DNA from: Clostridia bacterium
GTDB taxonomy: Bacteria > Bacillota > Clostridia > Christensenellales > CAG-138
Assembly: GCA_017451295.1 (NCBI GenBank)
Contig: JAFSPW010000037.1
Location: forward strand, 1-61,917
Direction of reading: 5' to 3'
DNA length: 61,917 nt
The notes under the pieces were generated by a model. The model ran no database searches. It was not told the origin of the DNA and saw only the letters and a program-made list of their open reading frames with translations. Position numbers and translations under genes: made by a program. The first letter of the stretch is position 1; the number at the start of each line of letters is the position of its first letter. Positions 41,130 through 49,425 of the stretch are shown piece after piece.

Positions 41130-41515
41130 ACTTCCCCTCGGGACAGTCTTTGGGCCAGCTCCATAAGATCTTGCTTCTCCCGATCGGTGAGCTTCCCCTG
41201 CTCCGCCATGTTCACCACCAGGCCGGAAACCGACCCATAGAAGCTACGGCGAGAAACCAGGCTATCTGCTTCCCGGGACATGGCCTCCTCATAGGTGATG
41301 CCGGGGCTATAGAGATTGTTCTTTCCCACTTTCACTGCTTTGAGATAGCCCTTGTCCAAAAGGATTCTCAGAAAGCTATGATACGTCTTGTAATCCCAGG
41401 TAATGCCGGGATTGCTCTGCTGCACCAGACGAATAATCGTCTTTAGATCAACGGGATTTTCCTTCCATACGGCATGCAGTATGATCCATTCGTTGTCCTT
41501 GAGTCTTGCGTCCAT
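41126..41515 (-). CDS. BlaI/MecI/CopY family repressor
   Basis: The 129-residue protein has the family winged helix (LKDNEWIILHAVWKENPVDLKTIIRLV; YKTYHSFLRILLDKGYLKAVKVGKNNLYSP) and a C-terminal dimerisation part. It should repress its own operon through a palindrome at 41545-41556 and be inactivated by the M56 protease encoded next. The start follows GAGGT. Confidence 0.92.
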   Translation of the reverse strand: MDARLKDNEWIILHAVWKENPVDLKTIIRLVQQSNPGITWDYKTYHSFLRILLDKGYLKAVKVGKNNLYSPGITYEEAMSREADSLVSRRSFYGSVSGLVVNMAEQGKLTDREKQDLMELAQRLSRGEV

Positions 41516-41544
41516 TTTTTACCTCGAGGTATTCTTAGATTTAT

Positions 41545-41556
41545 AAGATTAATCTT
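41545..41556. promoter_or_regulatory. Likely BlaI operator
   Basis: A perfect 12-bp palindrome AAGATTAATCTT lies at the predicted transcription start of the blaI promoter. Confidence 0.55.
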
Positions 41557-41562
41557 GTCTTA

Positions 41563-41590
41563 ATTATATAAGAATAGACCGACTTGTCAA
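41563..41590 (-). promoter_or_regulatory. Promoter of the blaI operon
   Basis: Perfect TTGACA (41585-41590), 16-bp spacer and perfect TATAAT (41563-41568). Confidence 0.85.
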
Positions 41591-41707
41591 TGTAATTTCC
41601 CACAGTTAACAGGCATTTTACAGTTTTGTTGCATATGAAAAGGGGCATGAAGGGTTCAAGTCTTTACTGTCGCAGCAATAAGGGGCTGTCTGATTAAGGG
41701 GCAGTCT

Positions 41708-41739
41708 CTTGTTTTGTTGGCGCAGAGAAAGGGATTCGA
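41708..41739 (-). repeat. Partial duplicate of the tRNA-Ser 3' end
   Basis: 32 bases identical to 41855-41886, covering the tRNA-Ser 3' end with CCA and part of its terminator arm. The 147-base offset encloses a nested hairpin (41761-41805) and the second copy of the 27-bp repeat. It looks like an attachment-site scar or a slipped duplication. Confidence 0.8.
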
Positions 41740-41776
41740 TTCGCGCTGCGGCTTGGTCGGGGTGCGGCTCTGGGGC

Positions 41777-41803
41777 CGCACTGTGGCCCCATTCACCACC
41801 GCA
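41777..41803. repeat. 27-bp dispersed repeat, copy 2
   Basis: Identical to 38489-38515. Here it lies inside a nested hairpin with stems GGTGCGG/CCGCACC (41761-41767 with 41799-41805) and GGGGCC/GGCCCC (41772-41777 with 41785-41790). Confidence 0.85.
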
Positions 41804-41827
41804 CCCTTCGAATCCCTACTATTACAA

Positions 41828-41860
41828 TAACAAAACAAGCACCCGTATTGGGTGCTTGTT
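41828..41860 (-). terminator. Terminator of tRNA-Ser
   Basis: A stem of 11 bp (41834-41844 with 41850-41860) followed on the minus strand by TTTGTT. Confidence 0.8.
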
Positions 41861-41864
41861 TTGT

Positions 41865-41955
41865 TGGCGCAGAGAAAGGGATTCGAACCCTTGATACGGT
41901 TCCCCGTATACACGATTTCCAGTCGTGCGCCTTAGACCAGCTCAGCCATCTCTGC
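41865..41955 (-). tRNA. tRNA-Ser (GGA)
   Basis: 91-nt class II tRNA with a long variable arm and encoded CCA. The loop CTGGAAA gives anticodon GGA. Confidence 0.95.
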
Positions 41956-41969
41956 ATCGTCCGCTGGGT

Positions 41970-41998
41970 ATAATACACTATTTGAAAGCAGAATGCAA
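41970..41998 (-). promoter_or_regulatory. Promoter of tRNA-Ser
   Basis: TTGCAT (41993-41998), 17-bp spacer and TATTAT (41970-41975). Confidence 0.75.
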
Positions 41999-42005
41999 GT
42001 GTTTT

Positions 42006-42287
42006 TTATGGTTCTTTTTTCGGTTTGTCTTTGGCAAGGGCCATAAGTTCCGGATAGCGCCGGTTTATGCGCTCATAGTTTTCCCGGATGTGAGGGAACA
42101 AACAGGCGGAGCAGTCCTTCGTGCCGTCCGGCAGATACACAAAGTCTCCCCCGCACTTTGGCCCCAGGGCATAGAGGGGGCAGTAGCAAAAGAGGCAGTT
42201 GAAGTCCTGCACCCTGTCCGTCCGATGGCAGGGGAAGAACTCGCAGGCGGTGTGCTGAAAGAAGGCGTAGTTCCGGCTGTTTTCCAC
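42006..42287 (-). CDS. Cysteine-rich small domain protein
   Basis: The 93-residue protein (ENSRNYAFFQHTACEFFPCH, then FNCLFCYCPLYALGPKCGG and GTKDCSACLFPH) matches the cysteine-rich small domain family, probably a zinc or iron-sulfur binder. It starts at GTG 42287, with GGAGG seven bases upstream, two bases after the yitT-like stop; the longer frame seen upstream is part of that gene. Function unknown; members often lie near cobalamin or anaerobic metabolism genes, which is not the case here. Confidence 0.85.
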   Translation of the reverse strand: MENSRNYAFFQHTACEFFPCHRTDRVQDFNCLFCYCPLYALGPKCGGDFVYLPDGTKDCSACLFPHIRENYERINRRYPELMALAKDKPKKEP

Positions 42288-42289
42288 GG

Positions 42290-43159
42290 CTATTCCTCCG
42301 GGCTTTTGAAGCCTTCGCCGAAGACCTCGTCGTTGGGAGAAATCATGATGAGGGCCTTTTCGTCGATGGAGTAGACGAGTTTTTTGATGCGGTAGCCCTC
42401 CTGATTGGAGCAGGCGCACAACAGCATGGTATGGGGCTTTCCGGAATAGGCGCCGGTGACATCCATCATGGTGACCCCCCGGCCAATCTGCTGGCCGATG
42501 GCATCGGCGATGGGCTGGCCGATGTCGGTGATGATGATGATTCGCTTGCCGGAGCTGGTGCCATAGAGAATCTTATCCATCATGACGGTGCTGGCGGCGG
42601 TCATGACGATGCCCTGGAGCACCGCATCCACCCGTTCAAAGACCAGGCCGCCGGCCAGGATGATGACCCCGTCGGTAAGCATGCTGATGGAGCCGACGGA
42701 CAGGTGGGGGAAGCGCTTGCGAATGGCCATGATGACAAAGTCGCTGCCGCCGGTGCAGTAGCCCCGGGTGTAGATGAGGGCCAGACCCACGCCGGAGAAT
42801 AGCCCGCCGAACAGGGCCGCCAGCAGCGGGTCCCCGGTGTACACGGGGAAATGGGGGTACACCACATCCAGCACCAGGGCCATGATGGCCATGCAGACGG
42901 AGGACTTGAGCAGATACCGTTTGCCCAGGTACGCATAGCACAGCAAAATGACGGGCAGGTTGATGACCACTGTCAGGGTGCCGATGGGCAGGGCGGGGAA
43001 AAAGTGGTTGATCAGTATGGCCATGCCCGTGACACCGCCGGGGGCAAAGTCCGCCCCCACGGCAAAGAGGCACACCCCGGCGCCGTAGATGAGGGAGCCG
43101 AGGATATCCATCAGGATGTCCTGACCCCATTCCTTTAGCTTATGGCGGCTTTGTTTCAT
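42290..43159 (-). CDS. YitT family membrane protein
   Basis: The 289-residue protein has five or six membrane segments in the first 200 residues (GSLIYGAGVCLFAVGADFAPGGVTGMAILI; GVGLALIYTRGYCTGGSDFVI) and a C-terminal DUF2179 domain (GRGVTMMDVTGAYSGKPHTMLLCAC). This is the YitT/DUF161 family, whose substrate is unknown. Coupled to the methyltransferase gene by a four-base overlap. Confidence 0.9.
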   Translation of the reverse strand: MKQSRHKLKEWGQDILMDILGSLIYGAGVCLFAVGADFAPGGVTGMAILINHFFPALPIGTLTVVINLPVILLCYAYLGKRYLLKSSVCMAIMALVLDVVYPHFPVYTGDPLLAALFGGLFSGVGLALIYTRGYCTGGSDFVIMAIRKRFPHLSVGSISMLTDGVIILAGGLVFERVDAVLQGIVMTAASTVMMDKILYGTSSGKRIIIITDIGQPIADAIGQQIGRGVTMMDVTGAYSGKPHTMLLCACSNQEGYRIKKLVYSIDEKALIMISPNDEVFGEGFKSPEE

Positions 43160-44277
43160 CTCTCCTCCTCCCGGCGGACGGGGAAATACTGATAGAAGGT
43201 GCAGGGCAGGCCCCCGTTGCTGAGCTTGCGGCGCTTGTCCGCCCGCTTGCTGTAAATCTTTTCAAAGCCCTCCATGCCGCTGATGATGCCGATGGAAAAG
43301 CCCGGCAGGGTATCAAAGACCCGGCGCATGTCCCGGTACAGGGCCGCCGCCTCGTGAGAAGAGAGCATCCTTTCCCCATAGGGAGGATTGCATAGAAGCA
43401 GGCCCCGGTCAAAGTCTGTCTTAAGCTTTTGGACGGGGCGAACCTGGAAGGTGACCTCCACCCCCGCCTTCTGGGCATGGCGCTCGCACAGGGCGATGGA
43501 GCGCTCGTCTATATCATAGCCAAAGATGGGGAGTTTATCATGGCGTTCCTCGTCCTGCGCCTGTTCCCGGGCACGGGTGAACACCTTTCCATCCACGAAA
43601 GGCCAGCTCTCCGCAGCGAACCGCCGGTTCAGGGAGGGAGCCTTGTCGTTGCCGATCATGGCGGCTTCGATGGGCATGGTGCCGCTGCCGCACATGGGGT
43701 CAATGAAGGGGGTGTCGGGCCAGTAGCGGCTCAGGAGCACCAGGGCCGCTCCCAGGGTTTCACTCAAGGGGGCCGCGACATTGTAGGTGCGATACCCCCT
43801 TCGGGAGAGGCCCGCCCCGCAGCAGTCCAGGGCCAGGGTGACCCTGTCCCGAAGGAGGCCCACCTCCACGATGACCTCCGGCCCGTCCTCGGGGATAAGG
43901 GCGGTGTGATAGGCGGCTTTCAGGTTCTCCACGATGGCCTTTTTTACGATGCTCTGGCAGTCGGACACGGAGAACAGGGTGCTCTTGGCGCTCTTGCCGT
44001 TGACATGGATGCGGCTGTGAGGGGTTAGATACCGCTTCCAGGGCAGGGCTTTGGTGCCCTCGAACAGGGCGTCGAAGGTGGCGGCATCGAAGGTGCCCAC
44101 CTCCATGAGCAGGCGCTCCGCTGTTCTTAGGTACAGCAGCGCCCGGGCCATGTCCCCATAGTCCCCCAAAAAGGACACGTTGGCATCGAGGCTTTCAACC
44201 TGGTCCATGTTCATTTTTTTGAGCTGGAAGGCGGTGACGGATTCCAGCCCCAGCTTGGTGGTGGCAATAAACTTCAT
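43156..44277 (-). CDS. THUMP-domain rRNA methyltransferase (RlmL/YpsC-like)
   Basis: The 373-residue protein has an N-terminal ferredoxin-like/THUMP region and a Rossmann methyltransferase with FIDPMCGSGTMPIEAAMI (SAM site) and the catalytic LLCNPPYGER. The family N2-methylates guanosine in 23S rRNA. Its start overlaps the end of the TPR gene. Confidence 0.9.
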   Translation of the reverse strand: MKFIATTKLGLESVTAFQLKKMNMDQVESLDANVSFLGDYGDMARALLYLRTAERLLMEVGTFDAATFDALFEGTKALPWKRYLTPHSRIHVNGKSAKSTLFSVSDCQSIVKKAIVENLKAAYHTALIPEDGPEVIVEVGLLRDRVTLALDCCGAGLSRRGYRTYNVAAPLSETLGAALVLLSRYWPDTPFIDPMCGSGTMPIEAAMIGNDKAPSLNRRFAAESWPFVDGKVFTRAREQAQDEERHDKLPIFGYDIDERSIALCERHAQKAGVEVTFQVRPVQKLKTDFDRGLLLCNPPYGERMLSSHEAAALYRDMRRVFDTLPGFSIGIISGMEGFEKIYSKRADKRRKLSNGGLPCTFYQYFPVRREEER

Positions 44278-45980
44278 TGCTGTGTCTCTCCCAACACGCT
44301 AAAGATAAGGCCCATGGCGTTGTCCAGCCGCCGCAGGGTGACGGCATAGACCCGGCACACGGCCTCGATATCCGGCTGTTCCTCCTGGGCCTGGACCGCC
44401 AGCACCACGAAGGCGGCCGCCATGGCCTGGCCCTGGGCGGCGGTGAGGCGGCGATACTTCCCCTCCTGGGCGGTGATGAAATAGTAGAAAGCCCGCTGGG
44501 CATAGTCCACGGTCTTGGGCGGCAGGGGCAGCTCCTGCTGGCACTTGGACAGAAGCACGAATACCTTCCCATAGGCCGCGGGCAGGTTGGAGGGCAGCAC
44601 CGTCTGCCGCACGGGACCGTACTGCCAGGTGCCGTTAAAGAACATGGCATAGGGCTCCGCCCCCTCGAAGGTTTGCAGGGCGGCGAAGGCTCCCGCCTTA
44701 TCTTCATCCGCCTGGTCGGTCCGAAGCAAAAAGTCCCGAATGGCCTGCTCCGCCCTCTGGTCCCCGGCCATGACCAGCACCGTCAGCGGCAGCTGCTTGG
44801 GCCGGATATAGGGGGAATGCAGGCACCAGATGACCAAATCCCGGAAGGCTTGCTCCTCCTCCCAGGCGGTGACGATGGCTTCGGGACCCTGCAGGAAAAC
44901 CTTGTCGATGGCCTTGGTCCGCCGGAGGAACTCCTGATAGTTGATGTCGTAATACTCGTTGAAGCAGCGTTTCAGCTTCCGCTCGTCGGTTTGGTTTTCC
45001 AGCTGTTCGAGATACCAGGCAGCCACGGTGTCGTGGGGGTCCATGGCGGCATTCTTCTGATAGAGCGCCCGGGCCTCCTCCTTCTTGCCCAGCATGACCT
45101 TGCTGACCGCCAGCTGGTGGATGACGAGTGTGTCGTAGGGCAGGAGGCTATACATCGCCTCGCATGCTTCCTCCGCCCGCTCAAACTCATGGAGCTCCAA
45201 AAGCAGGAGGCACAGGGTACCCAGCTCCTCCGTGGAGCCGTCGGTGGGGATGGAGATGGAGCGAACGAGTTCCCTGGCCTCCCGGCGGTTGCCCTGCTGT
45301 TTATAGAGCATGGCCAGCAGGCACCGGGCCCGGACATAGCCCCTGTCCTCCTTGAGGATGTTGAACAGCCGCTGCTGGCAGGACTCGTACATCTCCAGGC
45401 AGTATTCGCACAAAGCAAGCTCCATCTGCAGCCACAGGGACTGGGGGTATCTATCCTCCAGCCGGGTCAGATGGTTCAAAGCTTCCTTATCCCGGCCGGA
45501 CTGGTGCAGGGCCTTGGCAAAGTGAATCTGGTCGATCAGGTTCACATCCTCCCCCTCGTCCAGGCCCAGCTGCCAGTTCATCTCCGGCTCGTCCGCCATA
45601 AGGCCCAGATAGTCCCGGGCATCGGGGGCATAGTCCCCGTTGGGGGCGGCCTGCAGATACCGCTCGAGGCACAGGCGGGCGGGGCCGAAGTCCTCCATGG
45701 CGATAAAGTTGCTGGCAAGGCCGAAGATGCCGTCGGGGGGCAGCTGCTCGAGCTTCCCCATGCTCATAATCACCCGAATGCTCTCCTCAAACCGCTGCAT
45801 GCGGTTGAGCACCTCCGCCAGAGCGATGGTGATTTCCGGGTCCTCCCCATCCTTCTCATGGGCGGTACGCAGGTGCTCGAGGGCACGGACCAGGTCCCCC
45901 TCCTCCACCTTCTTGCGGCCGGAGCGCAGATAGAACCGGGCGCCTTGGTCGAAGGAAAGAATGTTGTCCTTCTTCGTCAT
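44274..45980 (-). CDS. TPR-repeat protein
   Basis: The 568-residue soluble protein consists of tetratricopeptide-like repeats (VRALEHLRTAHEKDGEDPEITIALAEVLNRM; HQLAVSKVMLGKKEEARALYQKNAAMDPHDTVAAWYLEQL) over most of its length, then a C-terminal helical part. No enzyme motif is seen. It lies between hslO and the THUMP methyltransferase with four-base overlaps; a scaffold role is inferred only from the fold. Confidence 0.85.
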   Translation of the reverse strand: MTKKDNILSFDQGARFYLRSGRKKVEEGDLVRALEHLRTAHEKDGEDPEITIALAEVLNRMQRFEESIRVIMSMGKLEQLPPDGIFGLASNFIAMEDFGPARLCLERYLQAAPNGDYAPDARDYLGLMADEPEMNWQLGLDEGEDVNLIDQIHFAKALHQSGRDKEALNHLTRLEDRYPQSLWLQMELALCEYCLEMYESCQQRLFNILKEDRGYVRARCLLAMLYKQQGNRREARELVRSISIPTDGSTEELGTLCLLLLELHEFERAEEACEAMYSLLPYDTLVIHQLAVSKVMLGKKEEARALYQKNAAMDPHDTVAAWYLEQLENQTDERKLKRCFNEYYDINYQEFLRRTKAIDKVFLQGPEAIVTAWEEEQAFRDLVIWCLHSPYIRPKQLPLTVLVMAGDQRAEQAIRDFLLRTDQADEDKAGAFAALQTFEGAEPYAMFFNGTWQYGPVRQTVLPSNLPAAYGKVFVLLSKCQQELPLPPKTVDYAQRAFYYFITAQEGKYRRLTAAQGQAMAAAFVVLAVQAQEEQPDIEAVCRVYAVTLRRLDNAMGLIFSVLGETQQ

Positions 45981-46867
45981 GGCTGGGCTCCTTGCTGTAA
46001 AAGCGTCTCCAGCTCCTCCCGGCAGAAGGTGTATTTGCTGTTGCAGAAGTGGCAGACCAGCTCCGCCTGGCCGTCCTCGTCTATAATCTGCTGCAGCTCC
46101 TGCTTGCCCAAAGACAGCAGCGCCCGCTCCATCCGCTCCCGGCTGCAGTCGCAGGCATAGGCCGGATGCAGGGTGTCGGTGAACAAAAGGCCGCCGTCAG
46201 AAAAGATATCGGAAAGAATCTGCTGTAGCTGCTCGCCTTCCGAGAGCCGCTTGGTGAGCTTGGGGATGCTGCCTGCCAGGGACATGACATAGTCGATATC
46301 CGCCTCGGGACAGCCGGGCAGGGGCTGGATGAGGATGCCGCCGGCGCCCAGGACATGGCCGCTCAAAACATCCACCCGGACCCCCAGGTACACGAGGCTC
46401 GGCTGCTGCTCGGAGGCGGTGAAGTATTCGGCAAAGTCCTCCGCCACCTCCCCGGAGATCAGGTTGCACATGCCCACATAGGGCTCCTTCATGGACAGAT
46501 CCCGCACCACGGTGAGCTTGCCGGCATGGCCCACATAGCCGCCGACATCCAGCTTCCCGTCGGCCCGGGGCGGCAGCTCCACCTGGGGGTTCCCGGCGGT
46601 ACCCTTGACAAAGGGGCCCTTGCGGCCCACGGCCACGAGGTTGCCCCCGGGACCGCCGCCGGAGATGATGCTCGAGACGGAGTCCGTGTCGTTTTTCAGC
46701 TGTCCGGCCATCATGGCGGTCATGAGCAGTTCCCGGCCCAGGGCGGCGGTGGCCGTCCGGCTCAGGGAATGGATGGCTTGCGCCTCCCCTACCAGCTCTT
46801 TTGCACTGATGGCGGAGAAGCGGATGGTATTCTGGCGCAGGGTGCCCTGCAAAATAAGGTCCTTCAT
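45977..46867 (-). CDS. hslO: Hsp33 redox-regulated chaperone
   Basis: The 296-residue protein starts LILQGTLRQNTIRFSAISAKELV and ends with the redox zinc site ACDCSRERM...LVCHFCNSKY (CxC and CxxC intact). Hsp33 becomes an active holdase upon oxidation and unfolding. Three bases separate its start from the upstream methyltransferase gene's end. Confidence 0.95.
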   Translation of the reverse strand: MKDLILQGTLRQNTIRFSAISAKELVGEAQAIHSLSRTATAALGRELLMTAMMAGQLKNDTDSVSSIISGGGPGGNLVAVGRKGPFVKGTAGNPQVELPPRADGKLDVGGYVGHAGKLTVVRDLSMKEPYVGMCNLISGEVAEDFAEYFTASEQQPSLVYLGVRVDVLSGHVLGAGGILIQPLPGCPEADIDYVMSLAGSIPKLTKRLSEGEQLQQILSDIFSDGGLLFTDTLHPAYACDCSRERMERALLSLGKQELQQIIDEDGQAELVCHFCNSKYTFCREELETLLQQGAQP

Positions 46868-46869
46868 GG

Positions 46870-47607
46870 TTATCCCTTTCGTGCAAAGAATTGTATGCGT
46901 TCCGTTTGGGGGCCGGGGGCCTGGCGCGTGAAGGCCTCCATGACCTCAATATCCCTAAATCCGGCGGCGGTGAGGGCAGCTGTCAGCTCCCCCACCTCAT
47001 AGGCCCGCTGGATATGATGCTCCTCGAAGCGGCGGTAGGCCGAGCCCTGGGCCACGAAGCCCGTGAGCACCATGTCCACCCGCCGAAGCTGGGGCCGCCA
47101 GGCGTTCTCCCAGATATAGGCCCAATCCTTCCCCGTGGCGGCAAAGGTGTTGTCCCCCAAAACATGCTGCAGCTTATAGGCGGAGGACACATCAAAGAGG
47201 AGGACGCCTCCGGGTTGTAGGGCCCGGTTGGCGCAGGCAAAGAAGGCTTCGGGGCCGTTTTGCAGATAGTTCACCCCGTCGCAGGCGCAGACAAGGGCAT
47301 CGACCGGCCGGTGGATACGCACTTCTTCCATGCTTTGGCAGGCAAAGGGGAGCAGGCGAAGACCGGCATCCAGCGCCTTCTGCCGGGCCACCATGAGCAT
47401 ATCCTCGGAGATGTCCGTGCCAATAACGCTATAGCCGAGTTTCCCGAGGCGCAGGGTGAGATTCCCGGTGCCGCAGGCGCACTCCAGCACGGTTTTAGCC
47501 CCCTCTTTCTGCAAAAGCTCATGCAGATACTTCGCCCAGGCATCATAGTCTACATCCCCCATCATGGCATCATAGCAGGGGGCAAAGGCGGTGTATGCTT
47601 CCATCAT
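46870..47607 (-). CDS. Class I SAM-dependent methyltransferase
   Basis: The 245-residue protein has SAM motif I VLECACGTGNLTLRLGKLGYSVIGTDIS and motif VDALVCACDGVNYL, typical of small-molecule methyltransferases (Methyltransf_25/11). The target is not evident. It overlaps whiA by four bases. Confidence 0.88.
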   Translation of the reverse strand: MMEAYTAFAPCYDAMMGDVDYDAWAKYLHELLQKEGAKTVLECACGTGNLTLRLGKLGYSVIGTDISEDMLMVARQKALDAGLRLLPFACQSMEEVRIHRPVDALVCACDGVNYLQNGPEAFFACANRALQPGGVLLFDVSSAYKLQHVLGDNTFAATGKDWAYIWENAWRPQLRRVDMVLTGFVAQGSAYRRFEEHHIQRAYEVGELTAALTAAGFRDIEVMEAFTRQAPGPQTERIQFFARKG

Positions 47608-48539
47608 AGCAAGCCGTTCTCCAAGTCCTGGGCGTATTCCAGCAGCCGGGTGAGCCGATGGTTCATGCCCGATTTTTTGATGCCCGCCAGGTCCGCGAGC
47701 TCCTGCAGACCTGCATCGGGATAGTTGAGCCTAAGCTCCGCCGCCTCCCGCAGGGCCGGAGGCAGCTTTTGAAAGTGGCCCCGGTTCATGATGGCTTTGA
47801 CCGCCTCCTGCTGGCGCAGGGAGGCAGCCACCAGTTTTTCCAGGTTGGCATATTCACAGTTGGTGGCCCGGTTCACATAGTTCCGGGTCTCCTTCTCCGC
47901 CCGAACGTTCTCAAAGGCCAGGGCGGCGCCGTTGGCCCCCATGAGGGCCAGAAAGCCGGTGATGCTGTCCCCGTCCTTCATATAGACCACGAAGCGGCTG
48001 CGGCGCTGGGTATACCGGGCACAGAGGCCATAGTCCGTGAGTATCCGGCACAAGCCCTGGGCGAAGGTCTCCGTGGGGCAGAGGATATCCAGGGTATAGG
48101 CGCCCTTGGGGTCGCTGCAGCTGCCGGAACCCAGAAAACAGCCCCGAATGAAGGCGCGCTGATTGTCATCCCCCAAAAGGAGGGCTTGGGGCAGACGGCT
48201 GAGCAGCTGCAGCCCCTCGGCATCCTGATAGAGAACGCCAATCTCCTCCAGCATTTTTGGGGCTTCCGGCCCGGTGATGTCCACCACATACAGGGGCGTT
48301 TGCCGGTGCTCCCGGACCCGCTCCTCCAGCTGCACCTCCACCTCATAGAGCCCGGCGGCAAGAGACGCAATGTGGCGGCCCACCTCCCGGTTTTCCGTGC
48401 GGCAGCTCAGAGCCCGTCTGCGGCCCAGTTTCAAATTCCCGCAGGCGAAGGCCAGGCCGCTTAATTCACTTCGCCGCAGCCCCGGTTCCTTGACCCTCAG
48501 GCGGACGGCTTCTTCTTTTATTTGGGAAGAAAAACTCAT
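47604..48539 (-). CDS. whiA: DNA-binding protein WhiA
   Basis: The 311-residue protein has the N-terminal LAGLIDADG-like fold (RGCFLGSGSCSDP) and a C-terminal helix-turn-helix (YPDAGLQELADLAGIKKSGMNHRLTRL). WhiA influences cell division and chromosome segregation in Firmicutes. It follows rapZ by one base, the usual order. Confidence 0.94.
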   Translation of the reverse strand: MSFSSQIKEEAVRLRVKEPGLRRSELSGLAFACGNLKLGRRRALSCRTENREVGRHIASLAAGLYEVEVQLEERVREHRQTPLYVVDITGPEAPKMLEEIGVLYQDAEGLQLLSRLPQALLLGDDNQRAFIRGCFLGSGSCSDPKGAYTLDILCPTETFAQGLCRILTDYGLCARYTQRRSRFVVYMKDGDSITGFLALMGANGAALAFENVRAEKETRNYVNRATNCEYANLEKLVAASLRQQEAVKAIMNRGHFQKLPPALREAAELRLNYPDAGLQELADLAGIKKSGMNHRLTRLLEYAQDLENGLL

Positions 48540-48540
48540 A

Positions 48541-49425
48541 CTATCGCAGTTTCCGGCTTTCGATATCCTGGGCCTCCACGGTTAAGTCCCGATGATAGAC
48601 CCGGACGGGAATGCCCAGTTCCCTGAGGCGCTGTACCGCCGTCTCCGCCGCATACACGGACCGGTGCCGACCGCCGGTACACCCGAAGCAGAGCCTGAGC
48701 AGGGTCTTCCCCTGGGCCTCATAGTAGGGCAGGGTCTGCCGGACCAGGTTCACGGACCAGTTGATCACGTCCTGCATCAGGGGCTTGTCCTTTAGAAAGT
48801 CGATGACCGGCTGGTCCTTGCCGGAAAGGGGGCGAAGCTCCGGCACATAGAAGGGGTTTTCCGCAAAGCGGGTGTCCAGCACTATATCCGCATCCGCCGG
48901 AACCCCCCGCTTATAGCCGAAGCTGGCGATGACCACGCTGGCCTTGGGGCTGTTCATCTCCGGCAGCATCTTCTGCATGAGCTTGGTGAAGTCCCGCGCC
49001 TTCACATCGGAGGTGTCCAGGACATAGTCCGCATAGGCCAACAGCTCCGCTAAGATTTTCCGCTCCAGGCGGATGCCGGAGTGGGCCTCTCCCCCGTCCC
49101 CCAGGGGGTGGAGCCGCCGGTTCTCGTTGTATCGCTGCAAAATGACCTCGTCCCTGGCATCGAGGAACAGAATCTCGTGGCGGCAGGGCAGGTCCTTGAG
49201 GACCTCCAACAGCGCCCCGGGCTTTGCCGACAGGAGGCTTTCCCGGCTGTCCACCGTCACCGCCGCCAGCTCGATGGCGGGCTTAGCGTTCTCACACAGC
49301 TGCACGAGCTCCGGCAGCATGCAGGAGGGCAGGTTGTCCACACAGTAGTAGCCCAGGCCCTCCAGAGCCTTCAGGGCGGTGAACTTTCCGGCGCCGCTCA
49401 TGCCGGTGACGATTAAAAGATACAT
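48541..49425 (-). CDS. rapZ: RNase adapter / nucleotide-binding protein RapZ, altered Walker A
   Basis: The 294-residue protein matches RapZ throughout (LEGLGYYCVDNLPSCMLPEL; LFLDARDEVILQRYNENRRLHPL; FGYKRGVPADADIVLDTRFAENPFYV; CFGCTGGRHRSVYAAE). The P-loop reads GMSGAGKFT: the Ser or Thr after the lysine is Phe 15 (codon at 49381-49383). RapZ senses glucosamine-6-phosphate and controls amino sugar synthesis in enterobacteria; in Firmicutes the role is less clear. It overlaps murB by 13 bases. Confidence 0.93.
   Translation of the reverse strand: MYLLIVTGMSGAGKFTALKALEGLGYYCVDNLPSCMLPELVQLCENAKPAIELAAVTVDSRESLLSAKPGALLEVLKDLPCRHEILFLDARDEVILQRYNENRRLHPLGDGGEAHSGIRLERKILAELLAYADYVLDTSDVKARDFTKLMQKMLPEMNSPKASVVIASFGYKRGVPADADIVLDTRFAENPFYVPELRPLSGKDQPVIDFLKDKPLMQDVINWSVNLVRQTLPYYEAQGKTLLRLCFGCTGGRHRSVYAAETAVQRLRELGIPVRVYHRDLTVEAQDIESRKLR

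Noticed and set aside
41656..41913. Minus-strand 85-codon frame across tRNA-Ser and its partial copy
   Set aside because: It reads through a tRNA gene and its terminator; no protein family resemblance.
44277..46160. 627-codon plus-strand frame opposite the TPR gene
   Set aside because: Antisense shadow rich in Gly, Leu and Gln with no ribosome site or family; the minus-strand TPR and hslO genes explain the region.
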